Source: Alphaproteobacteria bacterium
GTDB lineage: Bacteria; Pseudomonadota; Alphaproteobacteria; Rhodobacterales; Rhodobacteraceae
Reading direction: 5' to 3'
DNA length: 24,950 bases
NCBI GenBank assembly: GCA_013151535.1
Contig: JAADIC010000038.1
Coordinates: forward strand, 1-24,950
Program-made: the position numbers and the translations under genes
Part shown: positions 1 to 8,785 of the stretch, piece by piece
How the letters are laid out: each line of letters opens with the position of its first letter
Position numbering within the stretch: position 1 is the stretch's first letter
The notes under the pieces: model-generated
Seen by the model: the letters and a program-made list of their open reading frames with translations, nothing else
The model's database searches: none
Told to the model about the DNA's origin: nothing

Positions 1-924
1 TCTTATGAGGCCTGACACACGACCGGTACCGATTGAACACCAATAATGATCAGGAATCTTCTTGCAAAAACGGGAGCATCCACACATGATGTTTACTCTC
101 GCATTCTCACCCCGAACGTTATTTATTGCCGTGCTTACGGGCGCCGGTGGAGCATCGCTTCGACGGACAGTAGCTTGAAAGTAGGGCTTGATACTCCCAG
201 AAATTCCAGCTTGGTATCCTGGATCATCAACTATGTATTCCTCAACCAGCCCCGACGGTAGTTCACGAAGAAATCGGTCGTTTGGTTGAACTGGCAATGA
301 TATATCGAAAGTTAGTAGCTTCTTTCCGGTCACTAGCCCCTTTACACCGTCTTTTTGGCCTGATCCGTCAGCTTTCAAAAACGAAAGCGTTTCAGTCATC
401 ATATTCTCAATCACGTAGTTTCCTCCATTTTCAATGTCCATATCACAGTATGATTCCATTAGGTTTTTCGCGCGTGTCCCAATGACAGCACCACCGGATT
501 CTTCCCATTTTCCCCTATCTTGTGGTTTAGGGAAATTAGTACCATCGCCTCTGAGAATGCAGTCTTTCTCCACCGCCCGCCTCTGAATCGATGAAGTGAA
601 CATTCTAATGAGGCTTGTCGATTCTGAAATAGCCTTTTCTCTAACAGGCTTTGGATACTTGGGAAGTTCTTTTTCAACGAAGACGAAGAATTCGGAAACC
701 TTGATCTTTCTGTATCGCGAAATCGTGTCCCAATAAACGTCAACGGGGGAACCGGAATACGCGATACCACCATAGTGGATTGGCTTCCCTCGAAAACTCT
801 CGATTTCGACTGGCCCGTCTTTTCCGATGAAATGCCATTTATAAAACCACTCGTTATCCATCCGAGTAAGTTCTTGTTGGATGGCGAGTTCCAGTTTCTG
901 GCCTATAATTGTGTGTGTCATCAT
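1..924 (-). CDS. Unrecognised protein, 3' end cut by window edge
   Basis: An uninterrupted reading frame of 308 codons runs on the minus strand from an ATG-ATG pair at 924 to base 1. The stop lies outside the window in this frame. An alternative in-frame ATG is at 942, and an in-frame TGA about 30 nt further upstream closes the frame. No start has a convincing Shine-Dalgarno sequence. The product is soluble, with no signal peptide or membrane segment. It opens MMTHTIIGQKLELAIQQELT and has a hydrophobic/charged stretch near residues 75-90 (KVSEFFVFVEKEL). Near the right-hand end is NNVRGENARVNI (codons at 123-88), then a Cys-rich tail (CGCSRFC). Base composition is visibly lower in GC than the ribosomal genes, which suggests transfer. 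It follows the rplW terminator, where rplB would be expected. I do not recognise the family. Length and lack of stops make it probably real; a frameshift near 90 is possible. Confidence 0.62.
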   Translation of the reverse strand, partial: MMTHTIIGQKLELAIQQELTRMDNEWFYKWHFIGKDGPVEIESFRGKPIHYGGIAYSGSPVDVYWDTISRYRKIKVSEFFVFVEKELPKYPKPVREKAISESTSLIRMFTSSIQRRAVEKDCILRGDGTNFPKPQDRGKWEESGGAVIGTRAKNLMESYCDMDIENGGNYVIENMMTETLSFLKADGSGQKDGVKGLVTGKKLLTFDISLPVQPNDRFLRELPSGLVEEYIVDDPGYQAGISGSIKPYFQATVRRSDAPPAPVSTAINNVRGENARVNIMCGCSRFCKKIPDHYWCSIGTGRVSGLIR

Positions 925-1060
925 TCCGCAGTAATTAACCATAGTTGGTGACAACGTCACTATTTTTGTTCACGGTCTCTCCGAGAATAATGACTATAAC
1001 CAAGCCCCGTGCGACACGTCGCGCAAGTTTCAGTCTTCAATCGCCTGACCTCTCCACAAA

Positions 1061-1219
1061 GGGCAGCGCCCGACCGCGGGTGGGCGTGTATCCGGTTTCA
1101 GGATAGCACTTTATGGTGCGGCCTACTGCCGACCTTTCAATCCTCGATACGTTGCAAAAGCGCCCGCCCAGGGGGCGGTTGGGCGCTGCCCGGCGGCACT
1201 GCGTGCCTTGATTCCGGGC
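1061..1219. repeat. Structured intergenic repeat-like element
   Basis: This lies in the 356-bp gap between the left-edge gene and rplW, which holds no convincing gene. The arm GGGCAGCGCCC at 1061-1071 is perfectly complementary to GGGCGCTGCCC at 1181-1191. Pairing continues with gaps through ACCGC and TGGGCG (1072-1086 against 1161-1180). Inside is a small stem TATCC/GGATA near 1089-1105. Next to it is a nested stem GCCCGG/CCGGGC (1188-1193 with 1214-1219) enclosing GGCAC/GTGCC. The GC-rich, self-complementary design suits a dispersed REP-like element. I believe similar GGGCAGCGCCCGACC units recur in Roseobacter-group genomes, but that is memory and unchecked. A structured RNA is the alternative. 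Confidence 0.5.
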
Positions 1220-1224
1220 TTAAG

Positions 1225-1258
1225 CAAACAAAAAAGCCCCCCGCAAAGCGGAGGGCTT
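1225..1258 (-). terminator. Rho-independent terminator after rplW
   Basis: Read on the minus strand, AAGCCCTCCGC (1258-1248) pairs with GCGGGGGGCTT (1244-1234), one C/A mismatch, around a TTT loop. It is followed by a T-rich tail (TTTTTTGTTTGCTT). It starts 22 nt beyond the rplW stop and should end the str-S10 transcript there. Confidence 0.85.
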
Positions 1259-1280
1259 CCTAATTCTCGAAACCGGTTAC

Positions 1281-1577
1281 TTACAGACCAGTGCTCACAT
1301 CAATCGTGTTGCCTTCTTCAAGCGTCACATAGGCCTTCTTAACGTCTTTACGACGACCCTTGCGGCCCTTGAAAATCTTGACTTTGCCTTTGGTGATCGA
1401 CGTATTGACCGCCTTCACCTTGACACCGAACAACCCTTCGACCGCTTCTTTGATCTGGGGTTTGTTGGCTTCAATGGCGACCTCGAACACAACGGCGTTG
1501 TGCTCGGATGCCATTGTGGCTTTTTCGGTGATGATCGGCTTACGAATGATATCGTAAAGTTCAGCTTTTACACTCAT
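1281..1577 (-). CDS. rplW: 50S ribosomal protein L23
   Basis: L23 binds domain III of 23S rRNA beside the peptide exit tunnel and is a docking site for trigger factor and SRP. The 98-residue length is usual for bacterial L23. It begins MSVKAELYDIIRKPIITEKA, with the family's PIITEKA segment, and has the basic loop KVKIFKGRKGRRKDVKKA typical of the rRNA-binding extension. The ATG overlaps the rplD stop by four bases (ATGA), indicating translational coupling. It is the last gene of this operon section: a terminator follows within 25 nt, so rplB does not directly follow as it does in most bacteria. Confidence 0.97.
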   Translation of the reverse strand: MSVKAELYDIIRKPIITEKATMASEHNAVVFEVAIEANKPQIKEAVEGLFGVKVKAVNTSITKGKVKIFKGRKGRRKDVKKAYVTLEEGNTIDVSTGL

Positions 1578-2194
1578 TTCAAACGAGCCTCCAAGGCTTC
1601 AAGACCGGCTTTGGTCAGAACCAGCGTGTCGCGGCGCAGGATGTCATAAACATTGGCACCCATGCTTGGCAGCACATCAACGCTGTCGATGTTACGCGCC
1701 GCCAGTGCAAAGTTTTCGTTCACCTCAACACCGTCGATGACCAGCGTACGCTTCCAACCAAGGTCCTTGATGGCTTTTGCCAGCACGGCGGTTTTTGCGT
1801 CCTTAAGATCGGCAACATCCAGAATGACCAGTTCACCCGCAGCAACTTTGGCGCTAAGAGCGTGCTTAAGGCCGAGTTTGCGGAACTTCTTGGTCAGATC
1901 GTGGGCATGGCTGCGAGGGGTTGGACCCTTGTAAACACCACCACCGCGAAAGATCGGCGCCGAGCGGGCACCGTGGCGTGCGCCACCCGTGCCTTTTTGG
2001 CGATAGATCTTCTTGGTCGAATAGCTAACCTCGGAACGGGTTTTCACCTTGTGCGTGCCAGCCTGACGTTTCGCCAGTTGGTAGCGCACCATCCGGTGCA
2101 GAATGTCTGCACGCGGCGTGAGGCCAAAAATCTCGTCAGACAGTTCTACTGAACCGGCCTTCTTGGCGTCAAGTTTGATTGCGTCGAATTTCAT
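1574..2194 (-). CDS. rplD: 50S ribosomal protein L4
   Basis: L4 is an early-assembly 23S rRNA binding protein whose extended loop lines the exit tunnel. In enterobacteria it also represses the S10 operon. The product has 206 residues, the normal length. The tunnel loop is evident around residues 45-95, with RQKGTGGARHGARSAPIFRG followed by GGGVYKGPTPR. The ATG overlaps the rplC stop (ATGA at 2194-2191), and its own stop overlaps the rplW start in the same way, so rplC-rplD-rplW form a coupled string. The E. coli-type L4-binding leader was not identified ahead of rpsJ here; rpsJ instead follows tuf after a short gap. Confidence 0.97.
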   Translation of the reverse strand: MKFDAIKLDAKKAGSVELSDEIFGLTPRADILHRMVRYQLAKRQAGTHKVKTRSEVSYSTKKIYRQKGTGGARHGARSAPIFRGGGVYKGPTPRSHAHDLTKKFRKLGLKHALSAKVAAGELVILDVADLKDAKTAVLAKAIKDLGWKRTLVIDGVEVNENFALAARNIDSVDVLPSMGANVYDILRRDTLVLTKAGLEALEARLK

Positions 2195-2919
2195 GATTCA
2201 GCACCTTCCGCCGGTGTTTCAACAGGAGCTTGAGGCACAACTTGAGCCGAGCGCAAAGCCGCAGGAAAAGGCAGACCTTCAGGGGCCTTCTTTTTCACTG
2301 AATCCTTAACAGTCACCCAACCACCTTTGGAGCCGGGAACCGCGCCTTTAATCATGATAAGTCCACGATCAATGTCGGTGCGCACAACTTCAAGATTTTG
2401 CGTGGTGACACGGGCAGAACCCATGTGACCAGCCATTTTCTTGCCTTTGAACACTTTACCCGGTTCCTGACACTGGCCAGTTGAACCGTGCGAGCGGTGG
2501 CTGACCGAAACACCGTGTGTCGCGCGCAGGCCTTTGAAGTTGTGACGCTTCATCGCCCCGGCAAAGCCTTTACCGATGCTTGTGCCTGCTACGTCCACTT
2601 TCTGACCTTCCAGAAAGTGGTTGGCGGTGATTTCTTCACCCACGGCGATCAGGTTTTCAGGAGAGACCCGAAATTCCGCGATCTTGCGCTTGGGTTCAAC
2701 CTTGGCCGATGCAAAATGCCCGCGCATCGCGGCGGACGTGCGTTTTGCCTTGGCCGAACCGCAGCCAAGCTGAACAGCCGAATAGCCGTCTTTTTCGCCG
2801 GTACGTTGGGCAACAACTTGCAGGTTATCCATTTGCAGAACGGTTACAGGGATCTGTTGACCGTCTTCCATGAACAACCGGGTCATGCCCAGTTTCTTCG
2901 CTATAATTCCAGAGCGCAT
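2191..2919 (-). CDS. rplC: 50S ribosomal protein L3
   Basis: L3 is one of the first proteins to bind 23S rRNA and reaches toward the peptidyl-transferase centre. The protein has 242 residues and opens MRSGIIAKKLGMTRLF, the standard L3 N-terminus. The central loop HRSHGSTGQCQEPGKVFKGK, followed by KMAGHMG, includes the region where the PrmB methyltransferase modifies a glutamine in many Proteobacteria. The C-terminus carries an Ala/Pro/Glu-rich extension (about residues 215-242) beyond the shorter E. coli protein, as I recall for alphaproteobacterial L3. A ribosome binding site AAGGGGGG lies about 10 nt before the ATG, overlapping the rpsJ stop; the gap to rpsJ is 15 nt. Confidence 0.97.
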   Translation of the reverse strand: MRSGIIAKKLGMTRLFMEDGQQIPVTVLQMDNLQVVAQRTGEKDGYSAVQLGCGSAKAKRTSAAMRGHFASAKVEPKRKIAEFRVSPENLIAVGEEITANHFLEGQKVDVAGTSIGKGFAGAMKRHNFKGLRATHGVSVSHRSHGSTGQCQEPGKVFKGKKMAGHMGSARVTTQNLEVVRTDIDRGLIMIKGAVPGSKGGWVTVKDSVKKKAPEGLPFPAALRSAQVVPQAPVETPAEGAES

Positions 2920-2934
2920 GTTATTCAGCCCCCC

Positions 2935-3243
2935 TTACAACTTGATCTCGACATCCACGCCAGCCGCCAGATCGAGCTTCATCAGCGCGTCTACGGTTTG
3001 CGGGGTCGGATCAACGATGTCCAAAAGACGCTTATGCGTCCGGATTTCAAACTGCTCGCGGGCCTTTTTGTTCACATGGGGTGAACGCAGAACCGTGAAC
3101 TTTTCAATTTTGCGCGGCAGCGGGATCGGGCCGCGCACAGTGGCGCCCGTCCGTTTGGCGGTGTTTACGATTTCGGCGGTGGAAACGTCCAGCACGCGGT
3201 AATCGAAGGCTTTAAGCCGGATACGAATTGTTTGACCTTGCAT
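2935..3243 (-). CDS. rpsJ: 30S ribosomal protein S10 / NusE
   Basis: S10 is a 30S head protein and, as NusE, a partner of NusB and NusG in antitermination and transcription-translation coupling. The product has 102 residues, full length for the family. Hallmarks visible are IRIRLKAFDYRVLD at the N-terminus, GPIPLPRKIEKFTVLRSPHV in the middle and FEIRTHKRLLDI near the end. The ATG at 3243 is preceded by AAGGG about 10 nt upstream. The gene lies 78 nt downstream of tuf, and rplC follows after 15 nt, so the str and S10 groups appear to be one transcription unit. Confidence 0.97.
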   Translation of the reverse strand: MQGQTIRIRLKAFDYRVLDVSTAEIVNTAKRTGATVRGPIPLPRKIEKFTVLRSPHVNKKAREQFEIRTHKRLLDIVDPTPQTVDALMKLDLAAGVDVEIKL

Positions 3244-3277
3244 AGGTTTTTGCCCTTCGGCTTTGGGTTGATAGGTA

Positions 3278-3299
3278 GGCCGGACATTATTGCCCGGCC
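3278..3299 (-). other. Hairpin in tuf-rpsJ gap
   Basis: A GGCCGG/CCGGCC stem (3278-3283 with 3294-3299) encloses a 10-nt loop between the tuf stop and the rpsJ ribosome binding site. No T-run follows on the minus strand, so it is more likely an mRNA stability or processing element than a terminator. Confidence 0.45.
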
Positions 3300-3321
3300 C
3301 ACTTCGAACCCAGTGTTTTGG

Positions 3322-4497
3322 TTACTCGATGATCTTGGACACAACGCCCGAACCAACAGTCCGGCCACCTTCACGGATGGCAAAGCGCAGGCTTTCTTCC
3401 ATGGCGATAGGGGCAATCAGCTCAACCGAGAATTTCAGGTTGTCGCCCGGCATCACCATTTCTGTGCCTTCTGGCAGTTCAACAGTGCCGGTCACATCCG
3501 TTGTCCGGAAGTAAAACTGTGGACGATAGTTCTTGAAGAACGGCGTGTGACGGCCACCCTCTTCCTTGGTCAGGATATAGACCTCGGCTTCAAACTTGGT
3601 ATGTGGCTTGACCGAACCCGGCTTGACCAGAACCTGACCGCGCTCAACGCCATCACGGTCGATGCCGCGCAGCAGAACGCCGACATTGTCGCCAGCTTCA
3701 CCGCGATCAAGCAGCTTGCGGAACATTTCAACGCCGGTACAGGTTGTTGTTGTGGTGTCGCGGATGCCGACGATTTCAATGCTGTCACCAACATTGATAA
3801 CGCCGCGCTCGATACGGCCGGTAACCACAGTACCACGACCAGAGATCGAGAACACGTCTTCGATTGGCATCAGGAAGGGTTTGTCGATGTCGCGCTTGGG
3901 CTGTGGGATGTACTCGTCCACGGCCTTCATCAGTTCAGCGATTTTTTCCGAACCGATTTCGTCGTTCTTGCCTTCAAGTGCGGCCAGCGCCGAACCCATG
4001 ATGATAGGAATATCATCGCCCGGGTAATCGTATTCGTTCAGCAGCTCGCGGATTTCCATTTCCACCAGTTCAAGCAGCTCGTCATCATCGACCTGATCGA
4101 CCTTGTTCATGAAAACAACCATGTAAGGGATGCCAACCTGACGGCCCAGAAGGATGTGCTCGCGGGTCTGAGGCATAGGGCCATCAGCCGAGGACACAAC
4201 CAGAATGGCACCATCCATTTGTGCTGCGCCTGTAATCATGTTTTTCACATAATCAGCGTGGCCCGGGCAATCAACGTGGGCATAGTGGCGGTTTTCAGTC
4301 TCGTACTCAACGTGAGCAGTGGAGATGGTGATGCCACGGGCTTTTTCTTCCGGCGCGCTGTCGATTGAATCGTAGCTTTGGAAGTCACCGAACTGCTTGG
4401 TGATCGCAGCCGTCAGTGTGGTTTTGCCGTGGTCAACATGGCCGATAGTGCCGATGTTAACGTGCGGTTTATTGCGTTCAAACTTTTCTTTTGCCAT
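3322..4497 (-). CDS. tuf: Elongation factor Tu
   Basis: This GTPase delivers aminoacyl-tRNA to the ribosomal A site. I place the start at the ATG at 4497 (MAKEKFERNKPHVNIGTIGH), because GGAGG sits 8 nt upstream and this gives 391 residues, the usual length. The longer frame from 4515 would add six unrelated residues. G-domain motifs: GHVDHGKT (residues 19-26, P-loop), DCPGH (76-80), NKVD (131-134) and SAL near 170. Domains 2 and 3 follow, with GRGTVVTGRIERG at the start of domain 2 and a C-terminus REGGRTVGSGVVSKIIE. It lies 54 nt after fusA. Many Rhodobacterales keep a second tuf copy near secE-nusG, which is outside this window. Confidence 0.98.
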   Translation of the reverse strand: MAKEKFERNKPHVNIGTIGHVDHGKTTLTAAITKQFGDFQSYDSIDSAPEEKARGITISTAHVEYETENRHYAHVDCPGHADYVKNMITGAAQMDGAILVVSSADGPMPQTREHILLGRQVGIPYMVVFMNKVDQVDDDELLELVEMEIRELLNEYDYPGDDIPIIMGSALAALEGKNDEIGSEKIAELMKAVDEYIPQPKRDIDKPFLMPIEDVFSISGRGTVVTGRIERGVINVGDSIEIVGIRDTTTTTCTGVEMFRKLLDRGEAGDNVGVLLRGIDRDGVERGQVLVKPGSVKPHTKFEAEVYILTKEEGGRHTPFFKNYRPQFYFRTTDVTGTVELPEGTEMVMPGDNLKFSVELIAPIAMEESLRFAIREGGRTVGSGVVSKIIE

Positions 4498-4551
4498 TGT
4501 ACTGGCCTCCGTCAAATTCGGTCAGGAGCCTGACCCGTTGTTGCTTGCAGA

Positions 4552-6669
<2,118 letters not shown>

Positions 6670-6690
6670 CGTTCTGACTTTCTTACAATC

Positions 6691-7161
6691 TTACCAGCGG
6701 TAATGGCTGAAGGCTTTGTTTGCCTCGGCCATTTTATGTGTGTCTTCGCGTTTCTTGACAGCGGACCCACGGGAGGAAACGGCATCCATCAATTCAGAGG
6801 CCAGACGTTCTTCCATGGTGTTTTCGTTGCGCGAGCGCGACGCCTTAATCAACCAGCGAATGGCCAGCGCCTCGCGGCGTTCCGGGCGGACTTCGACAGG
6901 TATCTGATAGGTTGCACCACCAACCCGACGCGAGCGTACCTCGACCGACGGTTTGATGTTTTCAAGCGCTTCGTGGAACACTTCGACGGGGGCGCGTTTC
7001 AGCTTGCCCTCGACCCGCTCCAGCGCGCCGTAAACGATACGCTCGGCGACGGATTTCTTGCCGTCAAGCATCAGGTTGTTCATGAATTTAGTCAGTATGG
7101 TATCACCGTACTTGGCGTCCGGCAGAATAGCACGTTTTTCGGCGCGATGGCGTCTAGACAT
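6691..7161 (-). CDS. rpsG: 30S ribosomal protein S7
   Basis: S7 nucleates assembly of the 30S head by binding the 3' major domain of 16S rRNA and contacts E-site tRNA. The product has 156 residues, the standard alphaproteobacterial length. Recognisable segments are MSRRHRAEKRAILPDAKYGD, LMLDGKKSVAERIVYGALE, NIKPSVEVRSRRVGGATYQI and the C-terminal HKMAEANKAFSHYRW. A strong AAGGAGA ribosome binding site lies 7 nt before the ATG and overlaps the rpsL stop codon. In E. coli S7 represses str-operon translation by binding the rpsL-rpsG gap; here that gap is only 12 nt, too short for a comparable hairpin. Confidence 0.97.
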   Translation of the reverse strand: MSRRHRAEKRAILPDAKYGDTILTKFMNNLMLDGKKSVAERIVYGALERVEGKLKRAPVEVFHEALENIKPSVEVRSRRVGGATYQIPVEVRPERREALAIRWLIKASRSRNENTMEERLASELMDAVSSRGSAVKKREDTHKMAEANKAFSHYRW

Positions 7162-7173
7162 GAGGGTCTCTCC

Positions 7174-7545
7174 TTATTTCGGACGCTTGGCGCCGTATTT
7201 CGAGCGGCGTTGACGGCGATCTTTCACGCCTTGGGTATCCAGAACACCACGCAGAACGTGATAACGGACACCCGGAAGGTCTTTTACACGACCGCCACGG
7301 ATCAGAACCACCGAGTGCTCCTGCAAGTTGTGGCTTTCACCCGGGATATAGCTGATGACCTCAAAACCATTGGTCAGGCGCACTTTGGCGACCTTCCGCA
7401 TGGCCGAGTTCGGCTTTTTCGGTGTGGTTGTATAGACGCGCGTACAGACGCCCCGCTTTTGCGGGCAAGCCTGCAAATGCTGCGACTTCTGACGTTTTAC
7501 TTTTGGTTGCCGCGGTTTGCGGATCAACTGTTGTATTGTTGGCAT
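7174..7545 (-). CDS. rpsL: 30S ribosomal protein S12
   Basis: S12 sits at the decoding centre and controls accuracy. The protein has 123 residues, full length. The conserved PKKPNS (residues 42-47) and GGRVKDLPGVRYH (84-96) loops are intact. Lys43 and Lys88, the positions whose substitution commonly gives streptomycin resistance, are both lysine, so the allele looks wild type. The methylthiolated aspartate position (Asp89) is also present. It is the first gene of the str-S10 unit. The ATG at 7545 is preceded by GGGGA and lies about 200 nt downstream of a near-consensus promoter. Confidence 0.97.
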   Translation of the reverse strand: MPTIQQLIRKPRQPKVKRQKSQHLQACPQKRGVCTRVYTTTPKKPNSAMRKVAKVRLTNGFEVISYIPGESHNLQEHSVVLIRGGRVKDLPGVRYHVLRGVLDTQGVKDRRQRRSKYGAKRPK

Positions 7546-7742
7546 TCGGACGTCCCCGTATAACCCATTTCTAATTCGTCTTTACGCATGGCCATGGACC
7601 AACGCATTTAACCCGCCAGCGCCCCCTAATTTTCTTCGGGAAGCGCCGCGGTAAAATTCCAGAGGATCGAGGCCAAGGCCCGGATCATGACCGCCAATAG
7701 TTGGCATTGCACTGCACAAGGCTGTTAACACCTTGGCAAGTA
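7546..7742 (-). other. 5' leader of the str-S10 operon
   Basis: About 200 nt separate the predicted transcription start (near 7742) from the rpsL ATG. No convincing small ORF or known riboswitch was seen in it. The length would leave room for ribosomal-protein autoregulation, but I could not identify an S7 or L4 type target structure. Confidence 0.4.
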
Positions 7743-7748
7743 GCGCGC

Positions 7749-7777
7749 GTAATAGGTTGAGTCGCGGGGGTTGTCAA
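7749..7777 (-). promoter_or_regulatory. Sigma-70 promoter of the str-S10 operon
   Basis: On the minus strand there is a perfect -35 TTGACA (7777-7772), a 17-nt spacer and a -10 TATTAC (7754-7749). It lies between the EamA stop (7845) and rpsL (7545). It is the best promoter match in the window, as expected for a ribosomal-protein operon. Confidence 0.8.
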
Positions 7778-7844
7778 CAGGGGCGGGTGATTAGGTTCGG
7801 CATTACCTTGTCGTCCCGCACAGTCACAGGCCGGGCCACGCCCC

Positions 7845-8723
7845 TCAACTCTCTCTCCTCGCCAACACCCGCTCGCGGTAAAACGTGTAAATCCCCATGC
7901 CGATGACAATGGCGCTGCCTGCCAGCATCCAGCCGTCGGGATAATCTTTGAACACAAATATCCCCAGCACAATCGCCCAGATCAGGGCGGTGTAGCGGAA
8001 CGGCGCGATGAAAGAAATCTCGCCCACCCGCATCACCATGATTGAAAATAAGTACCCCGCAACGATGAACACCGACGCCCCCGCCAGCAACGCGAAGGAT
8101 CGCCCCGATACCGGCTGCCACTCGCCCGCCAGCGTCATGCCTGCGCCCAGCAGCGTGACTGCCACCGCCGCCGCAAGGGCAACGATCAGCGAGGGCACGC
8201 TTTTGCTTAAACGCCGCGTGGTCACGTCGCGCAGAACCACGAAACCCACCGCCACCAGCGTATAAAGCGAATAGATGTTGAACCCCTCGGTGCCGGGGCG
8301 CACGATCAGCATCACCCCGATAAAGCCAACCGCAATCGCGATGTATCGCCTTGGCCCGACCTTTTCGCCAAAGAACAGCGCCCCCGCCAGCGTGATCGCC
8401 AGTGGCAAGGATTGCAAAATGGCGGTGGCATTGGCAATCGGCATATTAAACAGCGCGATCAGGAAAAACACCGTCGCCCCGACCTCGCCCACCAGACGCA
8501 ATGCGATGATACCGAGATCACGCCGCGCAATGGATATCCGTTGCGCACCTTGGGACAGCACCAGCCCAAGGATCAGACTGGTGGTCATAATGCCCCGGAT
8601 CAGCACCGCCTGAAACAGCGGCACATCACCGGCAACGGATTTGATGAACGTATCGTTCAGGGTGAACGCCGCCATGGACAGCATCATAATAAACGCACCG
8701 CGCATGTTGTCGGAAAGGGGCAT
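7845..8723 (-). CDS. EamA/DMT-family transporter (copy 1)
   Basis: This is an inner-membrane permease of the drug/metabolite transporter superfamily; the substrate cannot be told from sequence. The protein has 292 residues, a typical length for a ten-helix, two-EamA-repeat protein. Hydrophobic segments run through the whole chain. Repeat one starts at MRGAFIMMLSMAAFTLNDTF and contains RLVGEVGATVFFLIALFNMP and IGVMLIVRPG near 135. Repeat two starts near VAVGFVVLRDVTTRRL and contains FRYTALIWAIVLGIFVFKD. It is high-GC like the core. It lies 62 nt downstream of a paralogue in the same direction, with which it shares a near-identical 5' end. The -35 box of the str operon begins 68 nt beyond its stop, and I see no clear terminator in between. 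Confidence 0.88.
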   Translation of the reverse strand: MPLSDNMRGAFIMMLSMAAFTLNDTFIKSVAGDVPLFQAVLIRGIMTTSLILGLVLSQGAQRISIARRDLGIIALRLVGEVGATVFFLIALFNMPIANATAILQSLPLAITLAGALFFGEKVGPRRYIAIAVGFIGVMLIVRPGTEGFNIYSLYTLVAVGFVVLRDVTTRRLSKSVPSLIVALAAAVAVTLLGAGMTLAGEWQPVSGRSFALLAGASVFIVAGYLFSIMVMRVGEISFIAPFRYTALIWAIVLGIFVFKDYPDGWMLAGSAIVIGMGIYTFYRERVLARRES

Positions 8724-8748
8724 GGGGTTGGCCTTTGGCGAGATTCGT
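8654..8748. repeat. 95-bp direct repeat, copy A (5' end of EamA copy 1)
   Basis: This matches 9661-9755 at 89 of 95 positions by hand alignment, without gaps. It covers 25 bp upstream of the start codon and the first 23 codons of the downstream EamA gene. Beyond it the two genes show no comparable nucleotide identity. Confidence 0.88.
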
Positions 8749-8785
8749 TACTTGCGACTACTTTGAATTTGGAAAGACGACCAGC

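Noticed and set aside
1009..1263. Plus-strand frame of 84 codons
   Set aside because: It runs through the inverted-repeat element and the terminator; no start signal and low-complexity basic sequence.
3232..4368. 378-codon plus-strand open frame
   Set aside because: Antisense shadow of tuf; no ribosome binding site or recognisable domain.
4498..4515. Six extra residues before EF-Tu
   Set aside because: The GGAGG ribosome binding site lies inside this stretch and serves the ATG at 4497.
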